The notes under the pieces were generated by a model. That model had not been told where the DNA came from. It was given only the letters and a program-made list of their open reading frames with translations, and ran no database searches. Source: Hyphomicrobiales bacterium (GTDB taxonomy: Bacteria; Pseudomonadota; Alphaproteobacteria; Rhizobiales; Rhizobiaceae). Taken from it: 64,000 nucleotides of DNA. A program made the position numbers and the translations under genes. Of the stretch, positions 51,729 through 61,050 are shown piece by piece. The stretch's first letter is position 1. Each line of letters starts with the position of its first letter. The stretch spans positions 106,696-170,695 of the forward strand of contig UBNV01000007.1 of NCBI GenBank assembly GCA_900466945.1, read 5' to 3'.

Positions 51729-54017
51729 CTACTCCGTCTGCCCTATCGCCGAAGCGTGGACAATCTGCCCCGTTCCTGCCCGCCGGGAGAAGGCATCCTG
51801 CACTGCTCTGCACAGGCCTCGATCGGTAAACGGTTTGACCAGGAGCACGGCGCTTTCGTCCGAAATCGGCGTCTCGTTGTAACCGGTCGCGATCACAAAC
51901 GGCAGGTCTGGACGGCTCGCCCTACATTGCGCGAACAGCTCGGCACCCGTCATTTTCGGCATGGCAAAATCGGAGACCACGCACGTGAAGTCGGATCGCG
52001 ATTTGACGAGCTCAAGTGCATGGAGGGGTGAGGTGGTCGTCACGACGTCTGCGCCGAGGTCCTGCAAGATAGCCTCGGTGTTCATCAATACCAGTGCATC
52101 GTCGTCCACGGCGAGTATAACGTGGCCGTGGAGATCATCTGATGACACGGAAGAGACCGCGTTGGAATGCGCGACTGCATCTTCCGCTTGTCGCGTGGCT
52201 TCTGGGAGCCACAACTCGACCGTGGTTCCCTTGCCCAACTCACTGTTGAGGATCATGAGACCGCCGGACTGTTCGGCAAAGCCCGCGACCATCGGCAGCC
52301 CGAGGCCTGTTCCCTTGCCCACTCCTTTGGTGGTGAAGAACGGATCGCGTGCCTTTAGCAGTGTCTCTTCGTCCATCCCGCTCCCTTGGTCCATCACCTT
52401 CAGGCATACGTGACGGCCGCCGCGCAACTCGCGTGGTGGCACGAGTTCGCCAGAGACGGTGATGCTGATTTCCCCGCCCGCCGGCATGGCGTCGCGGGCG
52501 TTTACAACGAGGTTCAGAAGAGCCATTTCGAGTTGATGAGGATCGACCTTCACTAATGGCGTCTTAGGTGAAAAGTGGTGTGAAATCACAACATTCGCGG
52601 GCAAAGAGCTGACAAGAAGCTGATGCATTCCTTCAATCAGCAGGGGAACACTGACCGTCTGCGGATCCAGATTTTGGCGCCGGGCGAAAGAAAGGAGGCG
52701 TTGAGTGAGGCTCGCACCCCTCTGAGCGGCTTCGAGCGCGTTGTTCATCAACTTTATTGCGTTGTCATCCGCTGAGAATTTGCGCAGCGCCCTGTCCAAA
52801 CTGCCGATGATTACTGTCAACAGATTGTTGAAATCATGCGCTACCCCGCCCGTAAGCTGGCCGATAGCTTCCATTTTCTGAGCCTGACGCAAAGCCTGTT
52901 CGGCGGCCTTCCTATCCGTCACATCGACAAGCCCTTCAACGATCCTGACAACGTGACCGTTCACATCGCGTTCGACACGCGAGGATAAAAGAACTTCCAG
53001 TGCGCGGCCATCTGAGGCGATGAGGCGGTATTCTTTCTCTTTCGAAGCACCCGCCTGCATCAGTTGGGGCCAGTCGTACTCAGAGCGCCGACGGGCAGAT
53101 TCGTCGGCCATCAAGGTGAGAAACTGACGACCGTAAATGTCCGGCCGGGAAAATCCGAGCATGGCCAGCCAGGCATCGCTGACCTCTTCAATGCATCCCG
53201 CTTCATCCAGAGCATGCAAGGGGAGTGGCGTGGCCCGATAGAGCTGCCGGAAGCGTTCTTCGCTATCGCGCAGTGACTGAGCCTCTTTCAGCGCAAGGGC
53301 TGCGAAACGACGGTCAAACATCGCTGCGACGACTGCGGCGAGGAGGATCATCAACGTAACGGACGCGACCCCGATGGCCAGCGCGCCCTGGCTGAAAGTC
53401 GCTGCACCATCTTGAACGCCATGAACGTGGATATCGAAGGACGCAGCTCTCATTCCCGAAAAGTGCATGCCGGAAATGGCAAAGCCCATCAGAACGGCGG
53501 CGGCGCCGCGATGCAACATCCTGCTTCCACGAAAGGCTAGCCACAATGCGGCAACCGCTGCGCCAATTGCTATGAAGACAGAGATCGCCACCCACAGCGC
53601 ATCATAGCTTAACTCCGCAGGCATCTGCATTGCGGCCATGCCGATATAGTGCATGGAGACAATTCCGATACCCATCAACAAACCGCCCAGCCACAACAGC
53701 AATCCACTCTCGGTCTGGCGGCTGACGAGTTCAAATGCGGCACCGGTAACGAGGATCGCAATACCAAGTGACAGGCCAGTCAGGAACGGATCATAGGATA
53801 TTGCGATGCTGGGAATGGAATAGGAAAGCATGGCCACAAAGTGCATGGACCAGATTCCGCCGCCCATACAGACTGCCGCGGCAGTCAACCACGCAAAGCG
53901 CGAACCTTTTGATGAGGCCTCGTTCACGCGCTGCGCTATATCTAACGCCGTGTATGACGCAGCCACAGCGATGGAAATGGAGAGCGTGAGAAGGATCCAA
54001 TTGTGGTTGCCAGACAT
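51729..54017 (-). CDS. MHYT-domain hybrid sensor histidine kinase
   Basis: A 762-residue membrane kinase. The N-terminal 235 residues form a seven-helix MHYT sensor with three copies of the motif (SMHF at 57-60, SMHY at 121-124, GMHF at 183-186), proposed to bind copper and sense diatomic gas or redox signals. A PAS domain (about 252-368), HisKA with His394 in GGVAHDFNNLL, HATPase (NARDAM, GSGMDE, GKGTGLGLPM) and a receiver with CVVSDFAMPK follow. The kinase core is close in sequence to that of the KaiC-linked kinase at 46218-48269. ATG at 54017. No separate response regulator is adjacent, so output may go through another protein. Confidence 0.93.
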   Translation of the reverse strand: MSGNHNWILLTLSISIAVAASYTALDIAQRVNEASSKGSRFAWLTAAAVCMGGGIWSMHFVAMLSYSIPSIAISYDPFLTGLSLGIAILVTGAAFELVSRQTESGLLLWLGGLLMGIGIVSMHYIGMAAMQMPAELSYDALWVAISVFIAIGAAVAALWLAFRGSRMLHRGAAAVLMGFAISGMHFSGMRAASFDIHVHGVQDGAATFSQGALAIGVASVTLMILLAAVVAAMFDRRFAALALKEAQSLRDSEERFRQLYRATPLPLHALDEAGCIEEVSDAWLAMLGFSRPDIYGRQFLTLMADESARRRSEYDWPQLMQAGASKEKEYRLIASDGRALEVLLSSRVERDVNGHVVRIVEGLVDVTDRKAAEQALRQAQKMEAIGQLTGGVAHDFNNLLTVIIGSLDRALRKFSADDNAIKLMNNALEAAQRGASLTQRLLSFARRQNLDPQTVSVPLLIEGMHQLLVSSLPANVVISHHFSPKTPLVKVDPHQLEMALLNLVVNARDAMPAGGEISITVSGELVPPRELRGGRHVCLKVMDQGSGMDEETLLKARDPFFTTKGVGKGTGLGLPMVAGFAEQSGGLMILNSELGKGTTVELWLPEATRQAEDAVAHSNAVSSVSSDDLHGHVILAVDDDALVLMNTEAILQDLGADVVTTTSPLHALELVKSRSDFTCVVSDFAMPKMTGAELFAQCRASRPDLPFVIATGYNETPISDESAVLLVKPFTDRGLCRAVQDAFSRRAGTGQIVHASAIGQTE

Positions 54018-54756
54018 TTAGTCCCTCCCGTCGCGACGTGAAGCGATTGCCACCGTGATTCGCGCATCACGCCATTCATGAACTGCCGGACTAGTGGGCG
54101 TCAAATCGATGAAACCTGATAGGATTTCTGGCCAACAGGGGGGCGTCATTTGCGTCGTGGCGGCCTCGAAGTCGGCGGGTCAGTCCCCTGCCCATTTGGT
54201 GCGGTTGCTCAGAGCAAACACAGCTAGATGGCGCTGTAGGACGGGGAAACATTCCTCACGTCCAAGCAAGGCAAACCACAGCGGCACGCCTGTATCGAAC
54301 GCCATAACCCGGGAGGCGATTCAGTCTGTGGAAACGGCAGCTTTGACAAGCCTGATCCTGTAATAGGATTGCTGGATGGACGGCACAGAAATGCCTCCGC
54401 CTTGAACGGAACTGAACCACCTGCCTGCGTGATCACCGCGGATGACACATACTCTTGTTAAGACACTCAGCAGTAGTGCCAGATCGTCTGTTTTCACTGA
54501 CGCCTTCAGCTTTTGAGCAACTTGTTCAATCATTTTGTTGTCGCGAGGAAGAAGTGCCGAAGACCAGATACGGCTGGCAATTTCTCATCTAGCTCTATCT
54601 CCAGATGATCTCTTGAGCATGTCGCTGAGTGTCGGCTCAGAAGAAAACGGAGCTTGCACTTGATTGCTTGGGACTAGAAGACTCGGACTGAGTTGCGGCG
54701 ACCACGCGCGCCGGATCATGGAATAGAAGCTCTTCGCAAAAAAGCATCCCTACGCG
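54018..54756. other. 739-bp stretch without a supported gene
   Basis: Two short leftward frames are the only candidates: 54321-54533 (70 residues, starts MIEQVAQKLKASVKTDDLAL) and 54180-54305 (41 residues, starts MAFDTGVPLWFALLGREECF). Both have lower third-position GC than their neighbours and lack good ribosome sites. They may be remnants of a gene or foreign DNA. The segment also marks the boundary between the stress region and the inositol-type locus. Confidence 0.45.
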
Positions 54757-55557
54757 CTACACCGTGCCGCCAAGCGATCCCTCCAGCGTCGCAAGCTCGT
54801 GCCCGCCAGCCATCAGATCCTGGAGCCGCTCTGCGGTGATATCTCCGCGCAAGGCCGTACCAAGTGTCTGGCCACGATTGAGCACGGTGAAGCGATCACC
54901 CACGGCCATGGCATGGCGCACATTGTGGGTGATAAACACGATCGCGATGCCCTGCTTTCGCACCTTGTCGATCGTTGCCAGCACGTTTGCGGTCTGGCGC
55001 ACGCCGAGTGCCGAGGTCGGTTCGTCGAGGATCAGCACCTTCGCCCCGAAATGCACGGCGCGGGCAATGGCCACCGTCTGGCGCTCGCCGCCCGACAGCG
55101 TACCCACCGCCTGGTTTGGGCCGCGCAGGCTGATGCCCATGGCGCCCATTTCCTGCATGGTGATGCGGTTGGCATAGTCATGGTCGAACAGTTTCAGCGG
55201 CCCGAACTTCCGGATCGGCTCATTGCCCATGAAGAAGTTGCGGCTGACCGACATCAAAGGGATCATCGCCAGATCCTGGTAGACCGTGGCGATACCGGCC
55301 TTGATCGCATCGCGCGGATCGTCGAACTGCATCGGCTTACCTTCGAACAGGATTTCGCCGCTTGTCGGCTTGTGCACGCCGGACATGGTCTTGATGAAGG
55401 TCGACTTGCCGGCGCCGTTGTCGCCGAGAAGGCAATGGCATTCGCCGGGAAAAATGTCGACCGAGACGCCGGCCAGCGCAATCACCGCACCGAAATGCTT
55501 CTCGATATCGCGCATCTGGATGAGCGGCGTGCGGGTCGTGGTGGGGATAGGGCTCAT
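54757..55557 (-). CDS. ribose-family ABC importer ATPase
   Basis: A 266-residue single-domain ATPase of the CUT2 (ribose/inositol/fructose) group. Walker A is GDNGAGKST, signature LSGGERQTVAIARA, Walker B VLILDEPTSALG, H-loop FITHNV. Most CUT2 ATPases are two fused domains of about 500 residues; this is the half-size type, as in S. meliloti FrcA. ATG at 55557 is one base after the permease stop, with AGGGGAG upstream. It is the third gene of a binding protein-permease-ATPase operon whose catabolic neighbours point to an inositol-type substrate. Confidence 0.92.
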   Translation of the reverse strand: MSPIPTTTRTPLIQMRDIEKHFGAVIALAGVSVDIFPGECHCLLGDNGAGKSTFIKTMSGVHKPTSGEILFEGKPMQFDDPRDAIKAGIATVYQDLAMIPLMSVSRNFFMGNEPIRKFGPLKLFDHDYANRITMQEMGAMGISLRGPNQAVGTLSGGERQTVAIARAVHFGAKVLILDEPTSALGVRQTANVLATIDKVRKQGIAIVFITHNVRHAMAVGDRFTVLNRGQTLGTALRGDITAERLQDLMAGGHELATLEGSLGGTV

Positions 55558-55558
55558 C

Positions 55559-56671
55559 TCAGCGCTCCCCTGTAATGATGCGACGGATGTAGGTGTTGAG
55601 AATGACGGCAAATAGCAGGATGACGCCGAGGAATACCCGGAACAGGCTGCTTTCGACCCCAGCAAAGAACAGCCCCTGCTGGACGACGCCGAAGATCAGC
55701 GCGCCGAGGGCTGCCCCGATGACGGAGCCGTAACCGCCCGTCAGCAGCGCACCGCCGATGACGACGGCGATGATGGCCTCGAATTCCTTGAGCAGGCCAC
55801 GATCGGCCCCGGCGGAGCCGAACTCGAAAACCTGGCAGGCGGCAAAGACCGTGGCACAGAAGGCCGTGAACATGAACATCAGGATCTTCACCTGATTGAC
55901 GGGCACACCCACATAACGTGCAGCCTGGGCATCACCACCGGCGGCGAAGATCCAGTTGCCGAAGCGGGTGCGGGTCAGCACGAAATGACCGACGGCAACG
56001 AGGGCAAGCGCCCAGACGATCAGCATCGGCAGGCCGTCGACAACAGGCTGGCCCTTGAGGTTGCCACGCTCGAAAACCGTCAGCAGACCAAGCTCGCCGA
56101 GCCAGGTGAACAACGGCTGGCCGATCTTGCCGCCGAAAACGGGGGCAAGCCAGTCGCCCTCGGCCGCCTCGCGAATGCCGCCGATGATGGTCTTGCGTTC
56201 GAGCGTCTGCGGCAAAAAGATGGTGAAACCGCGCAGGATGAAGAGGGTGGCAAGCGTCACGATGAAGCTCGGCAGGCCCGTGCGCACGACGATGTAGCCG
56301 TTGAGCGCACCCAGCGCCACGCAGATGATGAACGTCAGCAGGATGGCGAACCAGACCGGCCAGCCGAGCGTGACGCTGAAAATGGCGATCAGCATGCCGG
56401 CAAAGCCAATCATCGAGCCGACGGAGAGATCGAATTCGCCGGCGATCATCAGCAGGCAGGCGCCGACGGCGATGATCATGAACTGGGCCGAGACGATGGA
56501 CCAGTTCAGCACGCCCTGGGCATTGAACATGCCGCTGTCATAGGCAAACAGGGCGAAAAAGGCGAAGACCGCTACTGTCCCGACCATGCTGCCCAGTTCC
56601 GGCCGGATCAGGCTGCGCCTGAAGGCCGACATCGTCTTGACGCGCTCGTCGGTGTGCGCATTGCTACTCAT
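55559..56671 (-). CDS. ribose-family ABC importer permease
   Basis: A 370-residue inner-membrane permease of the BPD_transp_2 family with about ten membrane segments. Conserved parts are IAGEFDLSVGSMIGF near the second or third helix and GGALLTGGYGSVIGAALGA near the end. A long loop (about 160-220) is inserted between helices. ATG at 56671. It follows the binding protein after 99 bp containing a strong stem-loop and is coupled to the ATPase. It would act as a homodimer. Confidence 0.93.
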   Translation of the reverse strand: MSSNAHTDERVKTMSAFRRSLIRPELGSMVGTVAVFAFFALFAYDSGMFNAQGVLNWSIVSAQFMIIAVGACLLMIAGEFDLSVGSMIGFAGMLIAIFSVTLGWPVWFAILLTFIICVALGALNGYIVVRTGLPSFIVTLATLFILRGFTIFLPQTLERKTIIGGIREAAEGDWLAPVFGGKIGQPLFTWLGELGLLTVFERGNLKGQPVVDGLPMLIVWALALVAVGHFVLTRTRFGNWIFAAGGDAQAARYVGVPVNQVKILMFMFTAFCATVFAACQVFEFGSAGADRGLLKEFEAIIAVVIGGALLTGGYGSVIGAALGALIFGVVQQGLFFAGVESSLFRVFLGVILLFAVILNTYIRRIITGER

Positions 56672-56733
56672 GAGCCAGTCCCATCATGTGCTGGAGCAGG
56701 CAGGCCTCCGCGTGGGGCTTGCTGCATGATAGA

Positions 56734-56758
56734 GCGGCGAAGGCCAAACCTTCGCCGC
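56734..56758 (-). promoter_or_regulatory. intercistronic stem-loop after binding-protein gene
   Basis: GCGGCGAAGG (56734-56743) and CCTTCGCCGC (56749-56758) form a perfect 10-bp stem with a 5-base loop, 13 bases after the binding-protein stop. No T-run follows on the minus strand, so it fits an mRNA-stabilising or attenuating element between the binding protein and the permease. Confidence 0.65.
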
Positions 56759-56770
56759 CTTGACGTTTGA

Positions 56771-57721
56771 TCAGCGGTATTCGCCCGCAAACTCTTCGAC
56801 CTTGGACAGGGCTTCCTTGGTGACGAAGCCCGGGCCGGAGTTGATGTTGTTGCCCGGCAGCACGCCGTAGCGATCATAGTTGGTCAGGATCACAACTGGC
56901 AGATAGGCCTGCAGGAAGGGCTGCTGGTCGATGCCCCACTTGATCGTACCGTCCTTGATGGCCTTGACGATCTCGGTGCCCAGATCGAAGGTGCCGAAAT
57001 AGAGCGAGCCGGCCGTTCCCATTTCCTGCAGCGCCTGGATGGTCGGGTCTGCTGATGTCGGCCCCAGGGTCAGAACGGCCTGGGTATCCGGATTTGCCGT
57101 CAGGTAAGCTTTCACGCGGTTCTTGATTTCGGCCGGGTCCTGGCCGGCATCGATCATGCTGTCGCCCAACTCGATGCCGAGACCATCGGCAAAACCGCGG
57201 CAGCGGTCGGCAACAACCGTGTTCGAGATGACGTGGTTGACGCAGACGAAGGACTTGATCCCGTCGCCCTTGGCGCGCATGCCGGCAGCTAGGCCGGCAT
57301 CATATTCCGGCTGGCCGACGAACATCAGCGCGCCCACTTCGCGGGTCTGCTCCGGCGTGCCGGAATTCATGATGATGACGTCGATGCCCTGGTCGACGGC
57401 GGCCCGGATCGGGCCCGAGAGAACGTCGAAATCGGCGAGCGTGGTGATGATGCCGTCGGGGTTCGACGCAGCTGCCTGCTCGATGATGCGGGCCATGTCG
57501 GCCAAGTCTCCGGTTGGCGGATTGCGATATTCTACCGTCACACCCATCTGCTTGCCGGCTAGCGCGATGCCGTTCTTGATGGTGTTCCACCAGCTGTCGC
57601 TATCGGGCGCATGGCTGACGAGGATGTAGCGTTCGCCCTCCGCGGAAGCGGCTCCTGCGATCACGAAGGGTGCTGCGACCAGCGTAACGGCCAGTGCGAA
57701 TGTTTTTGCCAGTTTAGTCAT
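56771..57721 (-). CDS. ribose/inositol-type ABC substrate-binding protein
   Basis: A 316-residue periplasmic binding protein of the Peripla_BP_4 family. Residues 1-27 are a signal peptide (MTKLAKTFALAVTLVAAPF, cleavage after ASA). The mature protein starts EGERYILVSHAPDSDSWW; IIEQAAASNPDGIITTLAD and VDQGIDVIIMNSG form the first lobe. ATG at 57721. It leads the importer operon and is divergent from a LacI-type regulator across a perfect palindrome. The specific ligand is inferred from iolD nearby, not from the sequence. Confidence 0.92.
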   Translation of the reverse strand: MTKLAKTFALAVTLVAAPFVIAGAASAEGERYILVSHAPDSDSWWNTIKNGIALAGKQMGVTVEYRNPPTGDLADMARIIEQAAASNPDGIITTLADFDVLSGPIRAAVDQGIDVIIMNSGTPEQTREVGALMFVGQPEYDAGLAAGMRAKGDGIKSFVCVNHVISNTVVADRCRGFADGLGIELGDSMIDAGQDPAEIKNRVKAYLTANPDTQAVLTLGPTSADPTIQALQEMGTAGSLYFGTFDLGTEIVKAIKDGTIKWGIDQQPFLQAYLPVVILTNYDRYGVLPGNNINSGPGFVTKEALSKVEEFAGEYR

Positions 57722-57800
57722 TGTTTCCTCCCAGAGAATGACGGATGCAGCGCGAGGGCGTTGCCGCGCCTGACGATCAGACTACACCAAAGCGGACCGT

Positions 57801-57816
57801 TTGCAACCGGTTGCAA
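57801..57816. promoter_or_regulatory. palindromic LacI-type operator, copy 1
   Basis: TTGCAACCGGTTGCAA is a perfect 16-bp palindrome with the central CG typical of LacI-family sites. It lies 80 bp before the binding-protein start and 74 bp before the LacI-type start, so it can control both. An identical copy stands at 62181. Confidence 0.88.
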
Positions 57817-57889
57817 CATTAGCCCTGTCAATACATGCTGCGCTTCGAGCATTCCTGCGCTAGAAAGACAGTTCTAAGAGGATTAAATC

Positions 57890-58888
57890 ATGCCGCCGAC
57901 ACTGAAGGATGTTGCAGAAAAAGCCGGCGTGTCGCGTTCCGCCGTGTCGCGCACCTTCACGGAAGGCGCATCGGTTTCGCCCAGGACCCGCAAGAAGGTG
58001 GAGAAGGCCGCGGCCGAGCTCGGTTACAGCCCCAACGCGCTTGCCTCAAGCCTCACCACCGGTCGCACCAAGCTTATTGGACTGGTATCGAACAACTTCC
58101 ACAATCCCATTTTTCTCGAAGTATTCGACCTCTTCACCCGCGGCCTACAGGAGCGGGGCCTGCGGCCGCTGCTCGTCAATCTCTCGGACGAGATCGATCC
58201 GGCCAGCTCGGTCCGCATGTTGCGGCAATATTCCGTCGATGGCGTTCTGGTTGCCTCGTCGACGCTGCCGCCGGGCTTTGCGCTCGCCTTCCGCGACGCT
58301 GGCATGCCGGTGGTGCACAGCTTCGGCCGGTATTCTTCCTCGACGCAGGTGCATGTGGTCGGGATCGATAATGTGGAAGCGGGGCGCATGGCGGCTCGGG
58401 AATTGCTGGCGCGCGGCTATCGCCGCATCGCCTTTCTCGGCGGACCGGAGGCGGCCACCTCGACCCAGGACCGACTGAAGGGCTTCAGCGAGGAATTGGC
58501 AAGCCACGCGCTGGTGAACCTCAGGACATCGTTTGCCGATGCCTACAGTTTCGAGGCAGGACGCCGCGAGATGCAACGCCTGCTGCAGTCCAAGCCTGCC
58601 GAAGCCTATTTCTGCGGTGACGACGTGTTGTCGATCGGAGCCCTGAGCGCGGTTCGCGAATCCGGGCTGAGGGTACCGGAAGATCTCGGGATCATGGGTC
58701 TCAACGACATGGAGATCGCCGGCTGGGCGAATATCAACCTGACGACGATCCGCCAGCCGGTGCGCCAGATCATCGGATCGTCAATTGAACTGATCGTGGC
58801 AATGCTTGACGAGCCTGAACGCTATCCGGAGGCCAGGCTATTTCCCTGCACCTTCGTCGAACGCGGTACGCTCAGGACACGCACATAG
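57890..58888 (+). CDS. LacI-family regulator of the inositol-type locus
   Basis: A 332-residue repressor with helix-turn-helix TLKDVAEKAGVSRSAVSRTF, hinge YSPNALASSLTTGRT and a sugar-binding-type core (about 62-330; LIGLVSNNFHNPIFLEVFDL, YRRIAFLGGPEAATSTQDR). ATG at 57890 is preceded by AAGAGGA. It is the likely binder of the two TTGCAACCGGTTGCAA sites, in its own promoter region and before iolD. Inositol genes in other bacteria are controlled by RpiR, DeoR or LacI-type IolR proteins, so the type is not unusual. Confidence 0.93.
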   Translation: MPPTLKDVAEKAGVSRSAVSRTFTEGASVSPRTRKKVEKAAAELGYSPNALASSLTTGRTKLIGLVSNNFHNPIFLEVFDLFTRGLQERGLRPLLVNLSDEIDPASSVRMLRQYSVDGVLVASSTLPPGFALAFRDAGMPVVHSFGRYSSSTQVHVVGIDNVEAGRMAARELLARGYRRIAFLGGPEAATSTQDRLKGFSEELASHALVNLRTSFADAYSFEAGRREMQRLLQSKPAEAYFCGDDVLSIGALSAVRESGLRVPEDLGIMGLNDMEIAGWANINLTTIRQPVRQIIGSSIELIVAMLDEPERYPEARLFPCTFVERGTLRTRT

Positions 58889-58964
58889 CGGACTGCTACG
58901 AAACGCATCTTAAACCTGCGAGAATTGACCGGCCGAGCAGCGATCGCGACCCGGCCGGATCGAT

Positions 58965-60122
58965 TCAGCGGAACATTGGCGGGCGCGCATCCATCCATGC
59001 GCCCATCTGCTTGCCGCTTTCGGCAACCGCAAAGACCGCGGCCATCGAGCGCAAACCGTCCTCGGCGCGCGGGTAGAGATCGGCGGCCGGTTCCATTGTC
59101 CGTCCGTCCTTGCCGGCGCGGATCGCCTCGGCGAGGTCGGAATAGATGTTGGCGAAGGCCAGCGGCATGCCTTCGGCATGACCGACTGTGACGCGGCTGC
59201 TGCGATCGGCCTCGGGCGACAGATTGCCTTCGCCGCGCTCGATAACCTGGAGGCGCTGGCCGAGAGGCATCCAGTAGAGCTGGTTCGGTTGCTCTTGCGC
59301 CCAACGTAGCCCGCCCCTTTCGCCAAACACCTGCAGCGTCAACCCGTGCTGGCGGCCAATCGCGATGGACGAGGTCCAGAGCCGCCCGACCGTGCCGCCG
59401 CTCATGCGGAAATTGACCATGGCATCGTCTTCCAGAACGCGGCTTTCGATGCAGGAGACCGTATCGGCAGACAGGCGCTCCACCTCCTGCCCTGTGACAA
59501 AGCTTGCCATGTGCATGGCATGAATGCCGCAATCGGCAAACTGCGCCGAGACGCCCGCCTGGGCGGGATCATAGCGCCAACGCACCCGAGGGTTCTCGGC
59601 ATCGGCCGCATCGGCGTGGTGACCATGGGCGAACTCGGCCTTGACGAGGCGGATGCGTCCGAGATCGCCCCGGGCGACCATGGCCCGCATGTGACGAACC
59701 AGCGAATAGCCGGTATAGCCGTAATTGACCGCGCAGATCCGCCCGCTCACCCGGGCGATCTTCACGATCTCCTCGCCTTCCTCGACGGTCATGGTCATCG
59801 GCTTTTCGCACAACACATGAAAACCATGCTCTAGAAAGGCCTTGGTGATCTCGAAATGCGTGGCGTTCGGCGTGGCGACGGTGACGAGATCGACGCGATC
59901 AGCACGATCCTTCTCGCCAGCAAGCATCTCCTTCCAGTCACCATAGGCCCGCTCCGGCACAATGCCGAGACTTTCGGCAAAGGCGCGCCCCTCGTCGGCG
60001 CGGTGGTCCAGTGCGCCTGCGACAAACTCGAACTGCCCGTCCAGCCCTGCGCCCAGTCGATGCGCCGGTCCGATCTGGCTGCCCTTGCCGCCGCCGATCA
60101 TTCCCCAATTCAGTTTCGCCAT
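58965..60122 (-). CDS. Gfo/Idh/MocA-family oxidoreductase 1
   Basis: A 385-residue NAD(P)-dependent sugar or inositol dehydrogenase. The N-terminal Rossmann motif is GMIGGGKGSQIGP; HVLCEKPMTMTVEE supplies the conserved EKP lysine; QFADCGIHAMHMASFV supplies the D-x3-H catalytic pair. ATG at 60122. Several members of this family take part in inositol, scyllo-inositol or keto-inositol interconversion. It is the last gene of a leftward series of three (12 bp after the isomerase-like gene). Confidence 0.92.
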   Translation of the reverse strand: MAKLNWGMIGGGKGSQIGPAHRLGAGLDGQFEFVAGALDHRADEGRAFAESLGIVPERAYGDWKEMLAGEKDRADRVDLVTVATPNATHFEITKAFLEHGFHVLCEKPMTMTVEEGEEIVKIARVSGRICAVNYGYTGYSLVRHMRAMVARGDLGRIRLVKAEFAHGHHADAADAENPRVRWRYDPAQAGVSAQFADCGIHAMHMASFVTGQEVERLSADTVSCIESRVLEDDAMVNFRMSGGTVGRLWTSSIAIGRQHGLTLQVFGERGGLRWAQEQPNQLYWMPLGQRLQVIERGEGNLSPEADRSSRVTVGHAEGMPLAFANIYSDLAEAIRAGKDGRTMEPAADLYPRAEDGLRSMAAVFAVAESGKQMGAWMDARPPMFR

Positions 60123-60133
60123 TGCGCCCGTTC

Positions 60134-61027
60134 CTAGTTGAAGCCGATCGATTCAAGATATTCACGATTGAGTCGGGCGTCATCGACGGGGCGCACATCG
60201 AGAGTCGGATCGCAATCCTGCTCGACAGTGCACCAGCCGTTGAAGCCGGCATTGAGCAGCACCTGGCGCACGGCCGGAAAATCGACGTCGCCCTGCCCGA
60301 GGTTGCAGAAGATGCCCTGGCCGCAGGCCTCGTAGAAGCCGGTGCGGTTTTCGATGGCGCGAGCCTTCACCTGCGGATCGATATCCTTGAAATGCATATA
60401 GGAAATCCGGTCGATATGCCGTTTCATGAAGGCCACGGGATCAAAGCCCGCATAGGAATGATGGCCGGTATCGAAGCAGATCTTCAGCACGCTTTCGTCG
60501 ACCTCATCGAGAAGCCGTTCCAGTTCGGGTTCGAAATCCACGAAGCCTGCCGCATGCGCATGGATGCCGACGGTCAGGCCGTATTCCTCGGCCCCGATGC
60601 GGGCCGATGTGGCGATGCGATCGCGAAAGGAAGCCCATTCGGCTGCACCCATCTGCTCGGCCTCGCGGGCACGGCCGGCGGTGGGCGCCCGGCGCGGGCT
60701 GATGCTGTCGATCAGCACAAGATGGCGTGCGCCATGGGCGACAAGCGCCTTGCAGGTGCGATGGGTGGCATCGAGAACATCGTCCCACGCCGCCGGATCA
60801 TGATAGGCGCGGAACACCACACCGCCGATCAGCTGCAGGTCGCGTTCCGCCAGGGCCGGACCTAGGATGGCCGGATCTTCCGGCATGAAGCCAACCGGGC
60901 CGAGTTCGATGCCCTTGTAGCCGGCGGCCGCGCAGTCCGCGAGCACGGATTGCCAGGTCGGGTTGCGAGGATCGGAGGCGAATTCCACACCCCAGGAGCA
61001 GGGAGCGTTGCCGATACGAATGGACAT
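60134..61027 (-). CDS. sugar-phosphate isomerase/epimerase, IolE-like
   Basis: A 297-residue TIM-barrel protein of the xylose-isomerase-like (AP endonuclease family 2) group. Conserved metal ligands are visible as a Glu in GYKGIELGPVGF, His in VGIHAHAAG, an Asp in ICFDTGHHSYAG and MHFKDID, and GWCTVEQDCD near the end. The start IGNAPCSWGVE is typical of IolE (2-keto-myo-inositol dehydratase) relatives. It probably acts on keto-inositols or a related keto sugar before IolD. ATG at 61027; the frame extends upstream without a ribosome site. Confidence 0.88.
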   Translation of the reverse strand: MSIRIGNAPCSWGVEFASDPRNPTWQSVLADCAAAGYKGIELGPVGFMPEDPAILGPALAERDLQLIGGVVFRAYHDPAAWDDVLDATHRTCKALVAHGARHLVLIDSISPRRAPTAGRAREAEQMGAAEWASFRDRIATSARIGAEEYGLTVGIHAHAAGFVDFEPELERLLDEVDESVLKICFDTGHHSYAGFDPVAFMKRHIDRISYMHFKDIDPQVKARAIENRTGFYEACGQGIFCNLGQGDVDFPAVRQVLLNAGFNGWCTVEQDCDPTLDVRPVDDARLNREYLESIGFN

Positions 61028-61050
61028 ATGCGGTGAAACCTTTCTTTGGA

